Origin: Magnetococcales bacterium DCbin4
Lineage (GTDB): Bacteria > Pseudomonadota > Magnetococcia > Magnetococcales > UBA8363
Direction: 5' to 3'
Assembly (NCBI GenBank): GCA_002753735.1
Contig: PEAN01000004.1
Coordinates: 51,160 to 115,159, forward strand
Length of the DNA stretch: 64,000 nucleotides
Each line of letters starts with the position of its first letter. The first letter of the stretch is position 1. A program made the position numbers and the translations under genes. Below the pieces are notes generated by a model that saw only the letters and a list, made by a program, of their open reading frames with translations, had not been told where the DNA came from and searched no databases. This document shows, piece after piece, positions 10,032 to 23,800 of this stretch.

Positions 10032-13000
10032 TCAAACGTTCATATCGGATGGCGACCCCAGCAGAAGATCGGCGCCTCCCTGGAACATCGGGGAATCCAC
10101 GGGCCAGGAAACCTCACCCAGAGGATCCATCGTCAACCCGCCAGGGGAATTCTGGGTGTGAAGGAGTGCCAGATCATTGGTTTCATGGAATGAAGAGCCA
10201 CTCGCGGAGGGATCACCAAAGATCTGTTGGGCCGCAAGGAAGGTTCCATAGGGATCCATGCCACTTTCGTTTGCAAGGGGTGTACGATCGGTCGCTGCAT
10301 GGGTTTCCATGAGTTCCATGAATTTCTGGTCAAACATAGTTTCATTCATGGCCCGGGGTTCAACAGGGGAAGGGTTCAAGGCATCAGAATCGGTGTTGCC
10401 TGGCGCAGGTGTGGTGACATGCAGGGCCAACTCCGAAAAACTTCCTTGGCGTCCGTCATCATAATTGAATGATCCCGAGGACAGGATTCTGGCACCCTCC
10501 ACGGGGGTTCCCAGGGGGGTGGTGGATAAATCAATATTGCTGATTCCCCAATGTGCCAGGTTTTGCAATTCTCCTTCATCGGTCAAGGCATCAGCATTGG
10601 CATCCCGCCAGATGGCAAGGTGGGAAAAGCTGGAATCCCGGGCATCGATCCGCCCGTCCCGGTTGTCATCAAGGGTTGCCAGGGCACCCAGACCAGTGGT
10701 TGGTTCCTCCTGGAAATATTCGGAAAACATTTCGGTGACATCATCGACCTGACCGTTGCCATTCCGGTCCAACACCAGAAAACCATCACCCGTATCGATC
10801 CACCCATCGGCCACCTGGGTTCCCCCCGCAGGTGACATGGCAAAGGGGTGTCCCAGGGTGGGAAAATCGGTGGCATGAACACCATCGCCATCAAGATCAA
10901 ACACCAGGGGATCGACCAGTCGGGGTAGATAATAGGAATAGACGGCACCCGTATTGGAAATCTTGCTTCCAGATCCGTTGTCGACATCGGCGTAGGAAGC
11001 GCCTATTGCAGCATAATCGCCATGAACCGCGACTGCGCCACCAAACTGGTCGCCATTAGCGACATCACTGCCCTTCAGTTGGGACGTTCGGCTCCAGACG
11101 CCATCAGAACCTTCTTTGAAAACATAAGCGGTTCCACCCCAATTGGTGGTACTCAGTTGGGCGTATTGATCACCTGCGACGATGGTATGACCGTCGATGG
11201 CGACTGAGGTACCAAAGCCGCTGCTGCCTTCACCACCGTCGGCGGTCAGGGTTCCCGTCAGTTTGGCCGCATGGGTCCAGGTGCCATCGCTCTGGCGCTG
11301 ATACACCAGGATGGCTCCCGAATCATAATAGGTCTGAGTTGAAGTGACATTATCCTCCCCGGGCATGCCGATGACGAGGGTGTCTCCGGAAACCGCCAAC
11401 GATAAGCCAAAACGATCATAGTTTCCAAGCTCGGGTGCGGACAGGATTTGGACCTGATTCCAATTGCCGTCGGCTTGTCGTTCATAGACATGGACCACGC
11501 CGGAATCATAATAGCCGGAATGATCGTAAAAAGGAGAACTGACCAGGGCGATGTTGCCATCGATGGCCACGGAATAACCGAAATCGTCATACCAGTTTTG
11601 GCTTGATCCCAATAATTTTGACTGTTGGGTCCAGACGCCATCGACTTTATGGAATAGATAGGCCGATCCGGTATCGTAGATGCCGGGATTGGCATCGTTG
11701 TCATCAAAAGGGGCACCGATGATGGCGTAGTCTCCCGAGATGGCAACGGAATGGCCAAAAGTGTCGTAGATTGCGGCGTCATTGGCGCCCAGGCGGGTGG
11801 TCTCGGCCCAGGTCCCATCTCCTTGACGGGTGTACAGATAAGCGGCACCGCCATCAGTTATGCCGGAATTGTCGGTTTGGGGTGCGCCGATGATAATCGT
11901 GTTGCCATCGACATCCACATCGGTACCGAAACGATCATCAACGTTGATCAAGTTGGACGTCAGCCGGGTCGTCTGCGACCATTGACCGTTTGCCTGAAGC
12001 GAAAACAGATAGGCGGCACCGTAATCGTAACTTTGGTATTGACCATCAACGTAATGGTCCGCATACGGGGCACCCGCCACCATGATTCCCTGATCCATGG
12101 CGACGCTGTAACCCAGGCGGTCGGACGACATGCGATCATCGACGACGATCTTTTGTTCCGAGGAGACGACGTCAACGGTGATGGTGACCGAATCGGAACC
12201 GCCGTGGCCATCCGAGATCTCATAGGCAAAGGTCATGGATCCCACCGTCAGTTGCGTATTGGCGATGGCCTGGATCTGGGAAAGATTCGATACGGGCAGG
12301 GAATCGCCGACATGCAGCGGTTCTCCGTGGTAGCGCAACGAAACCAGATTGGATTCGGGCAATTGGGTGAATGTGAATGTCAGGTCATCGTTGTTGGGAT
12401 CGGTGGGGGTCACAAGATTGAATGATTTCACCCGGAGGGAACCGGTCGATCCATGGGCGTAGGTCAGGCCGCGGTTGAGGACGTCGATCCAGCCGCCATC
12501 AAGCGTACCCAGGGGGGCCGCTTGATTCCAATCCCATCCCAGATGCAGGACATGTCCCCCGCCATGGGGAATGATGCTGACGGTGCTCAAGTTTTGCGGC
12601 GTGGCATCCGAGGTGCTGAAATCATAGACGCTGAGGGCGTTCTGTGGCAGGGAAGCGGTCTGCAAGCCGATGGTTTGTGCATTCGGGGGCAGTCCCGTGG
12701 CGGCTTCGGAAAAGCTGGTTGAACTGGCCGCGCTGGTCTGCATGCTGATGGCATCGGCATCGTTGAACTCGCTGCGGGTGGTGCCGAAATCGGTGGCCCC
12801 GGTTAACGGGTTGATACTGGTATGCAACGTGTAGGTCCGGTTGCCGAACGTGCTGTCGTAGCTGTTCTGGGTTCCCGTGGACATGGGATCGTGATAATAG
12901 ACCGATACCGCGACGTAATAATCTCCCGTCGTGGGTACTGAATAATCGAGGTAGGAATCGAAGCTGTGAACGCTGCCGGTGCCGCCGTAGGAGGTGCTTG

Positions 13001-16000
13001 CGTCATCGCTGTAGGTCATCTGGTTGCCGGCGGAATCATAGATCCAGACCATGGTATCGACATCACCGGGGAGTCCTTCTCCGGTGCCATGGTCGATGTC
13101 CAGGACCAACCGTTCCCCCCCCAGCAGCGAAAATTTGTAAAAATCCAGATCGACGGCGCTGGTCAGCAGTCCCTGGATCTTGACGGAAGGAAGCGCAGTG
13201 TTTCCCAATTCCGGATCATTCGCATAGCCGAACTGGCTTCGCCCAATGACCTGTGCATTGGGCATGTTGTTGTCCGTGACCAGGTTGCTGGATTGCACGG
13301 GAACCAGATTCCAATTGAAAATAGTGTTCAGATAGGCGGAATCGTACATCGATACCAGCACACCGCCTCTGGCGACAAAATTTTGGATGACGGTCTGAGC
13401 TTCGTTGGTCAGGGTGATCGGGGTTTCCAGGTGGGGAATGACCAGTGCATCCCGCCCTGTCAGCGCCGTTTCCAAGTCACTGGCGCTCAATCCGGTGAAG
13501 GTGAAAACCTGGTGGTTCAGTTGTGTCAGTGATGCCTGGAGCGTATCCGATTCGGCGCTGGCGGTCCCGTTGGTATCGACATGGTTCGGATCATCGAATA
13601 CCGCCACGTTCAGGTTGGAATTTCCCGACAGCAGGCGATACAGGTCCACAGTGATGGTTTGATCGGGACCGCCATCGGGGGGGCTGTTGGCCGGAATGTT
13701 CACGGTCAAGGTTGCAGCGGTGGACGAAAAATCACTGTGGTCGCCGACCTTGAAGCCAAAGGAAGCGTAACCATCCCCGAAGCCGTTGGTGGCGGGGGTG
13801 AAGATCAGTCTGCCCGCAGTGATGTCCGCAATCGAGACATCCCGGGTCGTGGTGATGGGGGTACCATTCAGGGCCAGTGTGCCACCGCCGGGGGATGGGG
13901 AGACCCGTACCCAAAGCGCCGCATCATTTTCGGGATCGCTGTAATTGAAATCGCTGGCATGGAATACATAGGATGCGTTGATTGGGCTGGATACGGTCTG
14001 ACTGAAGGCAACCGGGGCGTCATTGACCGCCTGGACATTCAAGGTCAATCGGTATTCCGTGGACGAAAAAGAGGTCGAGTCCCCTACCGTGAATCCAAAG
14101 ATCGCATGGGAATTCCCGTTGGCATTGGGGGCAGGGGTGTAGACCAGACTGCCCGCATTCATGGCCGCAGCGGAAACCACTTGGGTGCCGCTGATCTCCG
14201 TTCCGTTCAATCGCAGATGACCCGCACCTGAAGTCGGGTCGAGGGTGATGGAGACCAGTTCATCGCCGTCGATGATCGACAGGCCGAAATGGGTACTGTT
14301 GAAGGTGAATGCCGTGTCTTCGAGGGTGGAAATGGTGCCACTGGCCCCCGTCGGGGTATCGTTCACCGGGGAGACATTCAAGCGCAGTGCATGGGGGGTC
14401 GATGAAAAGGAGGTCGGGTCGCCGACGGTGAAATCAAACGTGGCATAACCATCGCCATGGGCATTGGCCGCCGGGGTGTAGGTCAGGGAACCCGCCTGGA
14501 TGGCGGCGGCGGTGAGGGTACGGGTCCCCGTCCATTCCTCGCCGTTGAGGCGCAAATGACCTGAACGGGAGCTGGCGTTGACGCCGACGGAGATCAATTC
14601 ATCGCCATCCACGATGGCAACCCCGAAATCCTGTAACCGGAACACATAGGGGGTGTCTTCGGCCGTGCTGATGGTGCCACTGCTCCCGGTCGGAGTGTCG
14701 TTGATGGCACGAACGTTCAGGGTCAGGGTGTTGGAGGTTGTGGAAAAGGTGTGGCCGTCACCGACATGGAATTGAAAACGGGTCAGGTCATCGCCATTGG
14801 CATTGGTTGGCGGAATGAAACGCAGTTGTCCCGCAGCAATGGCGCTGGCGGATACCTCTTGCAGCGAAGAGATGAGGGTGTCATTGACCATCAGCGAACC
14901 GCCAGGACCGCCCGTCTGGGTGATCCGGACTGAAGCGAAGGAATCGCCATCAAGATCGGAGAAACCAAAATCATTGAGTGCAAAGACATAGGCGGTGTCT
15001 TCGTCGGTGGTGATGGTTTTGCCGGCCCCTGTCGGAGCATCGTTGACGGCGGCGATATTCATCGTCAACGTGTTGCCCGTCAACGCATAATCACTGCCAT
15101 CATTGACTTGGAATTGCAGTGTAACCTGACTGTTGGCGTTGCTTGCCGGGGTATAACTCAAGGCGTGTGCCGCCATGTCGGCAACGGTGATCACCTGACC
15201 GGCGCTGACCGTCTCCCTGTTCAGGGTCAGTAGACCCGTGGTGGGCAGCGTGGTGATCCGAACCGATTCCAGATCATCGCCATCCAGATCGTAAAAGCCA
15301 AAGTCTGAAGCCACCAGGGTCAACGGCGTATCTTCATTCAATGAGACGGTCTGGTCCAATCCCTCGGGCAGATCGTTTTTCGGAAGGACATCCAGCCAGA
15401 CCGAAAACTGTGTCTCCTGGTAGTTGAGTTCATTAATGACCAGAACCTGGTAACCAAAATGATCGTAATCTTCACCATTGTGGTTCACATCTGGCGCATA
15501 AGCCAATAATCCCGCCTCGATGTCATCCAGGGTGATTTCCTGACCGACCTCAATGGTTTCACCCTCCAGCAACAGATCTCCCGAGGCAACCCCTTGGGAA
15601 ATCTTGATGCTGGCCAGGGTCAGGAGATCTTCGTCATCCAGCCCCAGTTCATCGGTGGAAAAGACATGGGTCGAATCCTCATCCATGGACACGTCCCAAC
15701 GGGTCGTGCTGGGGGGGATGAAGACGAAAGGAGGTGGGGTTGGTGGTTCCGGGATGGGTTCCGGGATGGGTTCCGGGATGGGTTCCGGGATGGGTTCCGG
15801 GATGGGTTCCGGGATGGGTTCCTGAACGGGCTCCCGAACGGGTTCCTGAATGGGTTCCTGAACGGGTTCCGGGGTTGGTTCCGGTTCGGGCGTGGGAGTG
15901 GGTTCGGGTAACGGCTCCGGCTCGATCTGGGGTTCCAGCAGGGATTGAATGTCGTTTTGTACCGGGGTCGGAGTGACCAGGAACAGGTTCGGTGTCACCC

Positions 16001-17459
16001 CTGGCGTGGCGGTAAACTCAGTATTCCCGATCAGCTCGGCCAAAGTAATGGGTTCGGGAGCAGGGGTCGTGGGGAGTTGCTGGCCGACGGATTCGACCAC
16101 CACATCGCCCTTTTCAAATGCCCCACCCGTCCCGATCAGGTCGGCCAGGCTGCCAATATTGGCGCCCGTGCCAGCCGCGGCAGCCAGGGGGGAACTCTCG
16201 CCTCGTCCCGGATTCGTCGTTTCAGGAGTTTGCCCCTGGCCCGGGTCGGGGGACTCATCGACACCATCAGGTTTGGCCGTGTCATTGGCTTCGGCGTCCG
16301 CCTTTTCGGTGGGATCCTCGTCGATTCCTTCTTCCTTCTGGGCGGCTGCATCAGTTGCCTGAGCTTCTTTATTGTTACTGGCTTCCTCTGCCTTGGCCTG
16401 GGGTTTGTCACCCTGTTGGGGCGTATCGTTGCCCTGATTGTTCTGGTTGTCCTGATTGTTTTCCTTGACTTTTTCTTCCTTGGCCTTTTCGATGTCCAAC
16501 TGGCCGTTCAAACGATTGATGAACGTGTCGGGTGCCTTGAAGACCGGTGCAGGGGCACCGGCACCGAAAACGACCTGGGTGGCGGTGTTGGGTTCGATCA
16601 GGGTGACCGTTCCCTGTCCCTTGGCATCGGAAATGTCGAGAATGCCCGAAGTATGCACCACGGTGGTCGAACCATCGTCGGTGACCTCGCCTGAAAGTTC
16701 GCTGCCACGGATGCCGATGACCGCCGTGGGGGTCTTGATGGTGGAATGGCGTCCCGCATTCAAACCGGAGATGGCTCCGCTTTGAAAACTGAAGATTCCC
16801 TTGGTGACGGTTGCCTCGAATCCCCCCTGTTTGGCCTCGGGGTTGTAGATGAACTTGTCCAGGACCGCCTGCGCCCCTTCGCCCAGTTGAAAGCTGGTAC
16901 CATCGGGAAATGCCAGTTTGACCAATCCCCCTTTTTTGGTATACAGCACATCCCCTTTGTAGACGGCATCGCCCTCCTTGAGGGGGCGTTCCACGCCGTC
17001 CACCCCCTTGGCCATGACCTCGCCCATCAATTGTCCCACCTTGCCAATGGCAGCATTTGCCGGCGCGGCAGGATTTGCCGGTGGAACGTCCGCTTCCGGA
17101 ACCGCCGCCGGCGCCGTGGCATCATTCTGGGCGACCATGGTGGGTCCGGCGACCAGGGTTCCGGCCCGGGTGGGATCGATGGACAGCAGGGCGTTGATCG
17201 TGTCCGGCATGAGCAGGGCACCGTTGGGTGCTTTGAGGATCGGCTGGATTGCAGCGTCGAAATAACCCTCAATCGTCATTGATTGTCCGTCGGGGGTCGA
17301 GATGACCAGGTCGCCACCATGACGCACGTAGCGTCCATCGAGGAGCAGTTCCACGTTGGGCAGGGTGATTTCCGAATCCAGACCGCTGAGGCTCATTTCG
17401 CCAAGGTCGGCTTCAGGTAACGGAAGTTGCAGATCGGGGGAGGTGGGGTGAATGCTCAT
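10032..17459 (-). CDS. Giant modular surface/secreted protein: FecR-like domain, PEP-repeat linker, tandem cadherin/VCBS-like repeats, PPC-like domain, FG-GAP-like repeats, C-terminal Ca-binding region
   Basis: FecR-like [35 protein letters not shown]...[12 protein letters not shown]; repeated xDTPTGxxGTISTxEDTxYxF units; repeated DxFGxSVAIxGxxxxIGAP units; [11 protein letters not shown] and [15 protein letters not shown]. Confidence 0.85.
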   Translation of the reverse strand: MSIHPTSPDLQLPLPEADLGEMSLSGLDSEITLPNVELLLDGRYVRHGGDLVISTPDGQSMTIEGYFDAAIQPILKAPNGALLMPDTINALLSIDPTRAGTLVAGPTMVAQNDATAPAAVPEADVPPANPAAPANAAIGKVGQLMGEVMAKGVDGVERPLKEGDAVYKGDVLYTKKGGLVKLAFPDGTSFQLGEGAQAVLDKFIYNPEAKQGGFEATVTKGIFSFQSGAISGLNAGRHSTIKTPTAVIGIRGSELSGEVTDDGSTTVVHTSGILDISDAKGQGTVTLIEPNTATQVVFGAGAPAPVFKAPDTFINRLNGQLDIEKAKEEKVKENNQDNQNNQGNDTPQQGDKPQAKAEEASNNKEAQATDAAAQKEEGIDEDPTEKADAEANDTAKPDGVDESPDPGQGQTPETTNPGRGESSPLAAAAGTGANIGSLADLIGTGGAFEKGDVVVESVGQQLPTTPAPEPITLAELIGNTEFTATPGVTPNLFLVTPTPVQNDIQSLLEPQIEPEPLPEPTPTPEPEPTPEPVQEPIQEPVREPVQEPIPEPIPEPIPEPIPEPIPEPIPEPPTPPPFVFIPPSTTRWDVSMDEDSTHVFSTDELGLDDEDLLTLASIKISQGVASGDLLLEGETIEVGQEITLDDIEAGLLAYAPDVNHNGEDYDHFGYQVLVINELNYQETQFSVWLDVLPKNDLPEGLDQTVSLNEDTPLTLVASDFGFYDLDGDDLESVRITTLPTTGLLTLNRETVSAGQVITVADMAAHALSYTPASNANSQVTLQFQVNDGSDYALTGNTLTMNIAAVNDAPTGAGKTITTDEDTAYVFALNDFGFSDLDGDSFASVRITQTGGPGGSLMVNDTLISSLQEVSASAIAAGQLRFIPPTNANGDDLTRFQFHVGDGHTFSTTSNTLTLNVRAINDTPTGSSGTISTAEDTPYVFRLQDFGVAIVDGDELISVGVNASSRSGHLRLNGEEWTGTRTLTAAAIQAGSLTYTPAANAHGDGYATFDFTVGDPTSFSSTPHALRLNVSPVNDTPTGASGTISTLEDTAFTFNSTHFGLSIIDGDELVSITLDPTSGAGHLRLNGTEISGTQVVSAAAMNAGSLVYTPAPNANGNSHAIFGFTVGDSTSFSSTEYRLTLNVQAVNDAPVAFSQTVSSPINASYVFHASDFNYSDPENDAALWVRVSPSPGGGTLALNGTPITTTRDVSIADITAGRLIFTPATNGFGDGYASFGFKVGDHSDFSSTAATLTVNIPANSPPDGGPDQTITVDLYRLLSGNSNLNVAVFDDPNHVDTNGTASAESDTLQASLTQLNHQVFTFTGLSASDLETALTGRDALVIPHLETPITLTNEAQTVIQNFVARGGVLVSMYDSAYLNTIFNWNLVPVQSSNLVTDNNMPNAQVIGRSQFGYANDPELGNTALPSVKIQGLLTSAVDLDFYKFSLLGGERLVLDIDHGTGEGLPGDVDTMVWIYDSAGNQMTYSDDASTSYGGTGSVHSFDSYLDYSVPTTGDYYVAVSVYYHDPMSTGTQNSYDSTFGNRTYTLHTSINPLTGATDFGTTRSEFNDADAISMQTSAASSTSFSEAATGLPPNAQTIGLQTASLPQNALSVYDFSTSDATPQNLSTVSIIPHGGGHVLHLGWDWNQAAPLGTLDGGWIDVLNRGLTYAHGSTGSLRVKSFNLVTPTDPNNDDLTFTFTQLPESNLVSLRYHGEPLHVGDSLPVSNLSQIQAIANTQLTVGSMTFAYEISDGHGGSDSVTITVDVVSSEQKIVVDDRMSSDRLGYSVAMDQGIMVAGAPYADHYVDGQYQSYDYGAAYLFSLQANGQWSQTTRLTSNLINVDDRFGTDVDVDGNTIIIGAPQTDNSGITDGGAAYLYTRQGDGTWAETTRLGANDAAIYDTFGHSVAISGDYAIIGAPFDDNDANPGIYDTGSAYLFHKVDGVWTQQSKLLGSSQNWYDDFGYSVAIDGNIALVSSPFYDHSGYYDSGVVHVYERQADGNWNQVQILSAPELGNYDRFGLSLAVSGDTLVIGMPGEDNVTSTQTYYDSGAILVYQRQSDGTWTHAAKLTGTLTADGGEGSSGFGTSVAIDGHTIVAGDQYAQLSTTNWGGTAYVFKEGSDGVWSRTSQLKGSDVANGDQFGGAVAVHGDYAAIGASYADVDNGSGSKISNTGAVYSYYLPRLVDPLVFDLDGDGVHATDFPTLGHPFAMSPAGGTQVADGWIDTGDGFLVLDRNGNGQVDDVTEMFSEYFQEEPTTGLGALATLDDNRDGRIDARDSSFSHLAIWRDANADALTDEGELQNLAHWGISNIDLSTTPLGTPVEGARILSSGSFNYDDGRQGSFSELALHVTTPAPGNTDSDALNPSPVEPRAMNETMFDQKFMELMETHAATDRTPLANESGMDPYGTFLAAQQIFGDPSASGSSFHETNDLALLHTQNSPGGLTMDPLGEVSWPVDSPMFQGGADLLLGSPSDMNV
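15751..15870. repeat. 12-bp coding tandem repeat, 10 units (gggatgggttcc), encoding PEPI/PEPx
   Basis: Six identical units at 15751-15822 followed by four variants to 15870. Confidence 0.95.
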
Positions 17460-17807
17460 GGCCTGTCCTGAGAAGCACTTTTAATTTTATTATTGATCAT
17501 ATATATGCCAGTTCCAATGACTCTGGATGCGTTTCAAGGCGGCATACACGGACTCCGGTCGTTCCACATTCGACAAGAATGAACGCTGAATCGTTCTGCA
17601 AAATTGCAGCCAGAAAGTGCAAAAAAAGAAAATCAATCTTTGATGAGAGGTTCGATCAAGACGACAATCTCCAATTAAAGAATGATTACAAATCATCCAA
17701 TGGGTATTTCACCCATGATGCATTTTGATGAAAATTTAATCAACAACTGCGTTTAGTATAATACAGATCTGAAGATTCATGCAAGGAACGGCTTGTAGAT
17801 GTGTGAT

Positions 17808-20800
17808 TCATTGCATGAAGTTCATTAATTCCGTTTCATGGGATATGACATGATCCGGTTGAGGATCTTCATGCCATGAATGGAATCCATCAAGGATTGC
17901 GTCCGGGGTGATGTCGTCAAACCGGGTTGGCATCCAATCAGTGGTTCCTTGCATGAAGGGATCAAGGGGGGGTGGTGTGCTGCCAACATCCGATCCGACC
18001 GGCCCGTCGGAAAATAATGTCATGGTCTCCATGAACTTTTGGTCAAACGTCGCTGCATCCATTTCACTGGCTTGAGTCGTGGCCTCAGGTGGTGTTCCGG
18101 TGCCCGATTCATGGGCGAAACGAATTTCGGCCATGATGCCGGTCGTGCCGTCAACCTTCTCAAAACCGGCCAGCCCCGTGATGGTGTTACCCGCAAGACC
18201 GGTCCCTTCCGGTGTGGTCGCAGCGTCCAGGATCAGGGCTGAAATATTTTCATGGTCCAAATCGACCAGGTTTCCCTCCGAGGTCCACACCCGGAGTTCG
18301 CCGAATCGGGAATCGTGTTGATCAATCCGATGATCCTTATTTTCGTCCAGGGTTGCCAATGCCTCCAGACTGCCTTGGCTTCCGGGGGAAAAATATTCGG
18401 AGAACAGTTCGCGAATGTCGTCAATGACCCCATTGGCATTACGATCCATGACCAGCAATCCATCGCCGCCGCCGACCCAGCCGGTTCGATCCAGGGTGCC
18501 ATCCGCATTCATGTCGAAGGCGAAGGGGGCGGTCTCCACATTCGTCAGTTCGACGCCATCGCCATCCAGATCCAGTACCAGGGGATCGCCGCCCCACTGG
18601 TTGATGCTGGCCAGGACACTTCCCGCGTCACGATTGTCCAGGCTGGTATAATAGCTGAATGTCGCCGAGGCACCGCTTTCCAGGGAACCCACATCGAAGG
18701 TGATGGAAATTCCCTGATCTGCGGTGTAAACGGTCCCTGCCGCCGGGGCCGACTCATAGACGCCTGGATCATAAAGGTTGATGATTCTGAAACCGTCGTT
18801 GCCATATCCCGCTGTATACGTACCATTATAATAGGAGGGAAACGCCGAGACCTGGGCACGGGCATCATCGGAGTAGAACAGGACTGCGGCCTGGGTTTGC
18901 GTCAGCCCATGATAATAATCTCCGGGCAGGCTGAGGGCCTGGACCATGGAATTGTTGGCTTCCTGGTGGACGATGGTGTTGATCGTGGTGTAGTCCCCTC
19001 CCTGGTATTCGGTATTGTCGGGATCGAAGCTGCGCATGAAGCGGACACTGTCGATGGTGGCATCGCTCACGTTGGTCAGGGTGACAATATTACGGAAGAA
19101 CAGGCTGTTGACACTGAAACAAATGGATTGCTGGATCGCCAATGAACCATTGTAGGTCGCTGCAATCGTGGCGGACAGGGTACTGCCCGATGAAGTATCG
19201 GTGATCGATGAAATCGTGATGTCCGATCCCCCTTCAAGGGCCGAATTGGTGCCGATGTGGGGGGTTCCGGCGCTGTAATAGCCGACGGTCCAACGTTCTT
19301 CAGGGGATCCGGGAAGGAAAAAGTCGATGGCTGAATTGATTCCCTGGTTGAACCCGTCATGATCGAAGCTCATGCCGATGCGACTGTCGTTGGCCGTGCC
19401 ATAAAAGTCCGCCGGTTTGCCGCCCGTTGTCCCGAAGGAACCCAGGTGGGAGATGCCCAGTTCGATGTAATCCCCGCCCAGGAATACTTCGTTTCCGACC
19501 GTGGCGTGGTGAACCCCCGCCAGTGAAAGGGCGGGTTGGATGGTCAGGGAAAAGTTTTCTTCTGCAATGGTGTTGTCACCATCATTGACGGTGAAGGTGA
19601 ATTGATCAAGGGTGCTGCCATCATCTGAATGATTGTACCAAAGGGTTCCGGTATTGATGTCTTCCTGGGTGAAGGTGTCACCTGAAGTCAAAGCCTGGCC
19701 TGCCTTGGTCAGGGTCCCGTGGGTGGGGATGCTGGAAAGGGTATAGACCAGTTCAGGGGGGAGGGTGTCGTCGTCGGTGACGAGCAGGCGGGAGGTGGAG
19801 ATGATGACATTGCCACCATCGAAGAGCGAAGCGCCCACATTGGTGGAGAGGATCGGGGGATGATTGTACGTCAACGCAAAACTTTGTTCACTGAGGGTAT
19901 TGTCACCATCACTCAGGGAAAAGATGAACAGATCGTTGTTGCCCAACGGGTTTTGATCAAGGATGCCGTCGTGGGTGTAGCTCAGGAGGTTGCCATCAAT
20001 TTCCTGTTGGGTGAAGGTGTCCCCCGTGCCGAGGATCGTGCCATTACGATTCAGGGTTCCCAGGGAAGGGGGGGTGACCAGGGTGTAGACCAGTTCCGGG
20101 GCAGGGGTATCGATGTCGGTGGCCATCAGACGGGATGGAGTGATGATGACCTGAGCGCCTTGGGCGAAGGTGGTACCGGTATTGTGGGTGAGTTCAGGGA
20201 TGTCGTTGCTGGCGGCAATCGTGATGTCAAGCGCAGTGGTGCCGGTGCGTTCGCCATCAAAGACCGTGAATGAAAACTGTTCCGTGGTCGCCGTAATCCG
20301 GCTGTTGATGGCCTCCTCGTTGGGGAGGAACACGTAGGCGCCGGTGGTCGAATCCAGGTGGAGGGTTCCGTGGTCACCCGATTTGGACCGGTCGTAGTGC
20401 AGGTCATCAAGGGTCATGGAGGTGCCGCTACTGCCGGAAATATCGTAACTCAGGGGGCTGTTTTCAACGTCCGAGCCGACCAGGGTTCCTGTAGTCGGGG
20501 TGAACGTGTCCCGGATGATGGTGTCCACCAGCGCGATGGGTGCCACGGCGTTGAGTACCGGGGCATGGTTATCCGAGGCGGTGATGTTGACGTTGAGGTT
20601 GGCGGTTCGGGTGAGACCGCCGTCCGAAACGGTGACGATGAAGGATTCCGATGTACTTGAGGCCAGGCCGTTGAAATTGCCGGGAACGTGGAGATATGCC
20701 CCCGTTTCGCTGTTGAGGTACAGAGTCCCATGGAGTCCCGATTGCAACCGGTCATAGGTGACACCATTGATGGTGGTATTGCCGACGCTGCCACCCGCCA

Positions 20801-23800
20801 GGCCATAAATCAGGGTGCTGCCATCGGGATCCGATCCGTTGAGGATCCCCAACGTGTTGGCAAAGGTATCGGGGCCGATGGTATCGATGTACCTGATGAC
20901 CCCGGGGGCGGCCAACAGGGGCATGTCGTTGGTGGCGGTGACGTTGATGCTGAGCTGGGTCGTCGTACTGAAACTGCCATCTGAAGCGGTGAGTGAGAAC
21001 CCTTCCGTCGTATCGCCTGTCAACCGATTGAGGTTGGCGGGTACATGGAGATAGGCACCGGTGGCACTGTTGAGGTACAGGGTACCCAGCGTCCCTTCCT
21101 TGGACATCGTGTAGGTCGCAGTGCCGATGACGGTGTTGCCAAGGGTGCCGCCGGCAATGCCATAACGCAGGGTGCTGCCTTCGGGGTCCGATCCGTTCAG
21201 GATCCCGGTGACTGAAGAAAAAACATCAACGTGAAGCGTATCGATGTATCCGATGGGGGTCGGCGTTTGCAATGTCGGGGGGGTGTCGGTCGGTCGGATA
21301 TCGGCCGCCACGATGGGGTTGGTCGAACTGCTGAGCATTTGTTCGCGGGTGCCGTAGCCATCGGTGTAGGAGACCACGACCCGGATCCCCTGATTCACAT
21401 GATCCCCGGTCAGTGTGAGGGTGTTCGTCGTGGCACCGGTGATGTCGGTGCCGTTGGCCTGCCATTGATAGTGGAGGGGGCCCAATCCATCGGTATCGGC
21501 CAGGGTGCTACTGGCGGTCAGGGTTTTTCCGGCAGTGGTTTCTCCGCTGATGCTGACCGATCCCGTGGGGAGATGGTTGGTATGCTGGATGGAATCGGTG
21601 GGGCCACTGCTCATCCGTTCCACCGTGCCATAACGGTCCGTATAGCCTGCGACGACATGGATGGTCTTGCCGACATGGTGATCGGTCAGGATCAGCGTCT
21701 CACCCGTCGCCCCTTCGATATCGGTTCCGTTGGCCTGCCACTGGTAGTGGATCGTCCCCAATCCATCGGTATCCGCAAGGGTGTTGGCCGCAGTCAGGGT
21801 TGCTCCCGTTCGGGGCGTGCCGGTGATGCTGACCGATCCTGTGGGGGAATGGTTGACATGGGGAATCGTGAAGCTGAGGGTATTGGCCGCTGCCGCCTCG
21901 GCGGTGCCATCGTTGACCACAAACCGAAGGGTGACGGTGATGTCGCTGACCGTCGCGGAATAATGTAATCGCCCCTGCGCGATGTCACTGGCCGCAATCA
22001 CCTGGTTGGCCGATACCACCGTATCCCCGAGCAGCAGAACCCCCGCCTCGGGCAGCGTGTCGATCCGCACGGAAGCCATGGCATCATGATCCACATCAGA
22101 AAAACCGAAATCGCCCGGTTGGAACCGATGTGAACCCGAAACCTCCTGTGTCTTGTCCGTTCCCTGCGGTCTGTCGTTGACTGGAGTCACCTTCAGCCAG
22201 ACTGAAAATTCAGTATCGTCAAAGGCGGCTTCATCCTTGACCCGCACGTTGAAGTCAAACGTATCGTAGTCATCGCCAAAACGGTTCTCGTCAGGGTGAT
22301 AGGATAACAATCCCGCCTCAAGATCTTCCAGGGTGATTTCCTGGTTGATCATGACCATGGCGCCATCGAGCAGCAGGGAACCCCCATCGACACTTTGGAT
22401 GATCCTGATGCTGGCAAGGGTATCGATATCCTGTTCGTCCAGTCCCAGATCCCGGGGGAATAATATTTGAGTGGCATCTTCCGCCATCGTCAGATCCCAT
22501 CGGGTATCGACAGGGGGGATGAATATGGGACGGGGTGGAACAGGCGTTGGGTCCGGCACCGGCGTCGGTGTTGGGACAGGCTCTGGAACAGGCGTTGGCG
22601 TCGGGGTGGGCTCTGGAACAGGCGTCGGCGTCGGGGTGGGCTCTGGCACGGGCGTCGGCGTCGGGGTGGGCTCTGGCACAGGCGTCGGTGCTGGTTCTGG
22701 AGCAGGAGTCGGTGTTGGTTCTGGTGCAGCGGTCGGTGTTGGTTCCGGTTCGATCTGGGGTTCCAGCAAGGATTGCATGGTGTTTTGAACCGGGGTTGGC
22801 GTGACAAGGAACAGGTTCGGAGTCACTCCAGGAGTTGCGGTGAATTCAGCATTCCCCCCCAACAGATTGGCCAAAGTGATGGGTTCGGCGGTGGGGGTTG
22901 TGGTGACTTGTTGGCCGACGGCCTCGACGGTTACATCACCCTGTTCAAATGCGCCACCCGTCCCGATCAGATCGGCCAGGTTGCCAATGAAATCGGCGCC
23001 CGCACCACCGGCGGCCGGCAATGCGGGTTCCGCCCGTCCTGGAGCCGTGGTTTCGGGGGCCTGCCCCTGGCCTGGATTGGGGGCTTCGTCGATTCCTTCA
23101 GGGTCTCTGGCGGCATCCCGGGCTTCGGTGGTGGCTTCTTCGGCGGGGGTCTCGCCGATTCCCTCCTCATTTTGAGTGGTTGCTTCCGCTGCCGGAGCTT
23201 CCTTGTTATTATTGGTTTCTTCCGTCTTGGCCTGGGGTTTGTCGCCCGGTTGGGTCGTGTCGTTGCCTTGATTGTTCTGATTGTCCTGATTGTTTTCCTG
23301 GCCCTTTTCCCCCTTGGCTTTTTCGATGTCCAACTGGCCGTTCAAACGATTGATGAACGTGTCGGGTGCCTTGAAGATGGGTGCAGGGGCACCGGCACCG
23401 AAAACGACCTGGGTGGCGGTATTGGGTTCGATCAGGGTGACCGTTCCCTGTCCCTTGGCATCGGAAATGTCGAGAATGCCCGAGGTGTGGACCACGGTGG
23501 TCGAACCATCATCGGTGACCTCGCCTGAAAGTTCGCTGCCACGGATGCCGATGACCGCCGTGGGGGTCTTGATGGTGGAATGGCGTCCTTCATTCAACCC
23601 GGAGATGGCACCGCTCTGAAAACTGAAGATTCCCTTGGTGATCGTCGCCTCGAATCCCCCCTGTTTGGCCTCGGGGTTGTAGATGAACTTGTCCAGGACC
23701 GCCTGCGCCCCTTCGCCCAGTTGAAAGCTGGTGCCATCGGGAAATGCCAGTTTGACCAATCCCCCTTTTTTGGTGTATAACACGTCGCCCTTATAGACGG

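Noticed and set aside
15751-15870. Short regular repeats considered as a CRISPR-like array
   Set aside because: 12-bp contiguous repeats with no spacers, in frame in a coding sequence as a Pro-rich linker; the same applies to 22561-22680.
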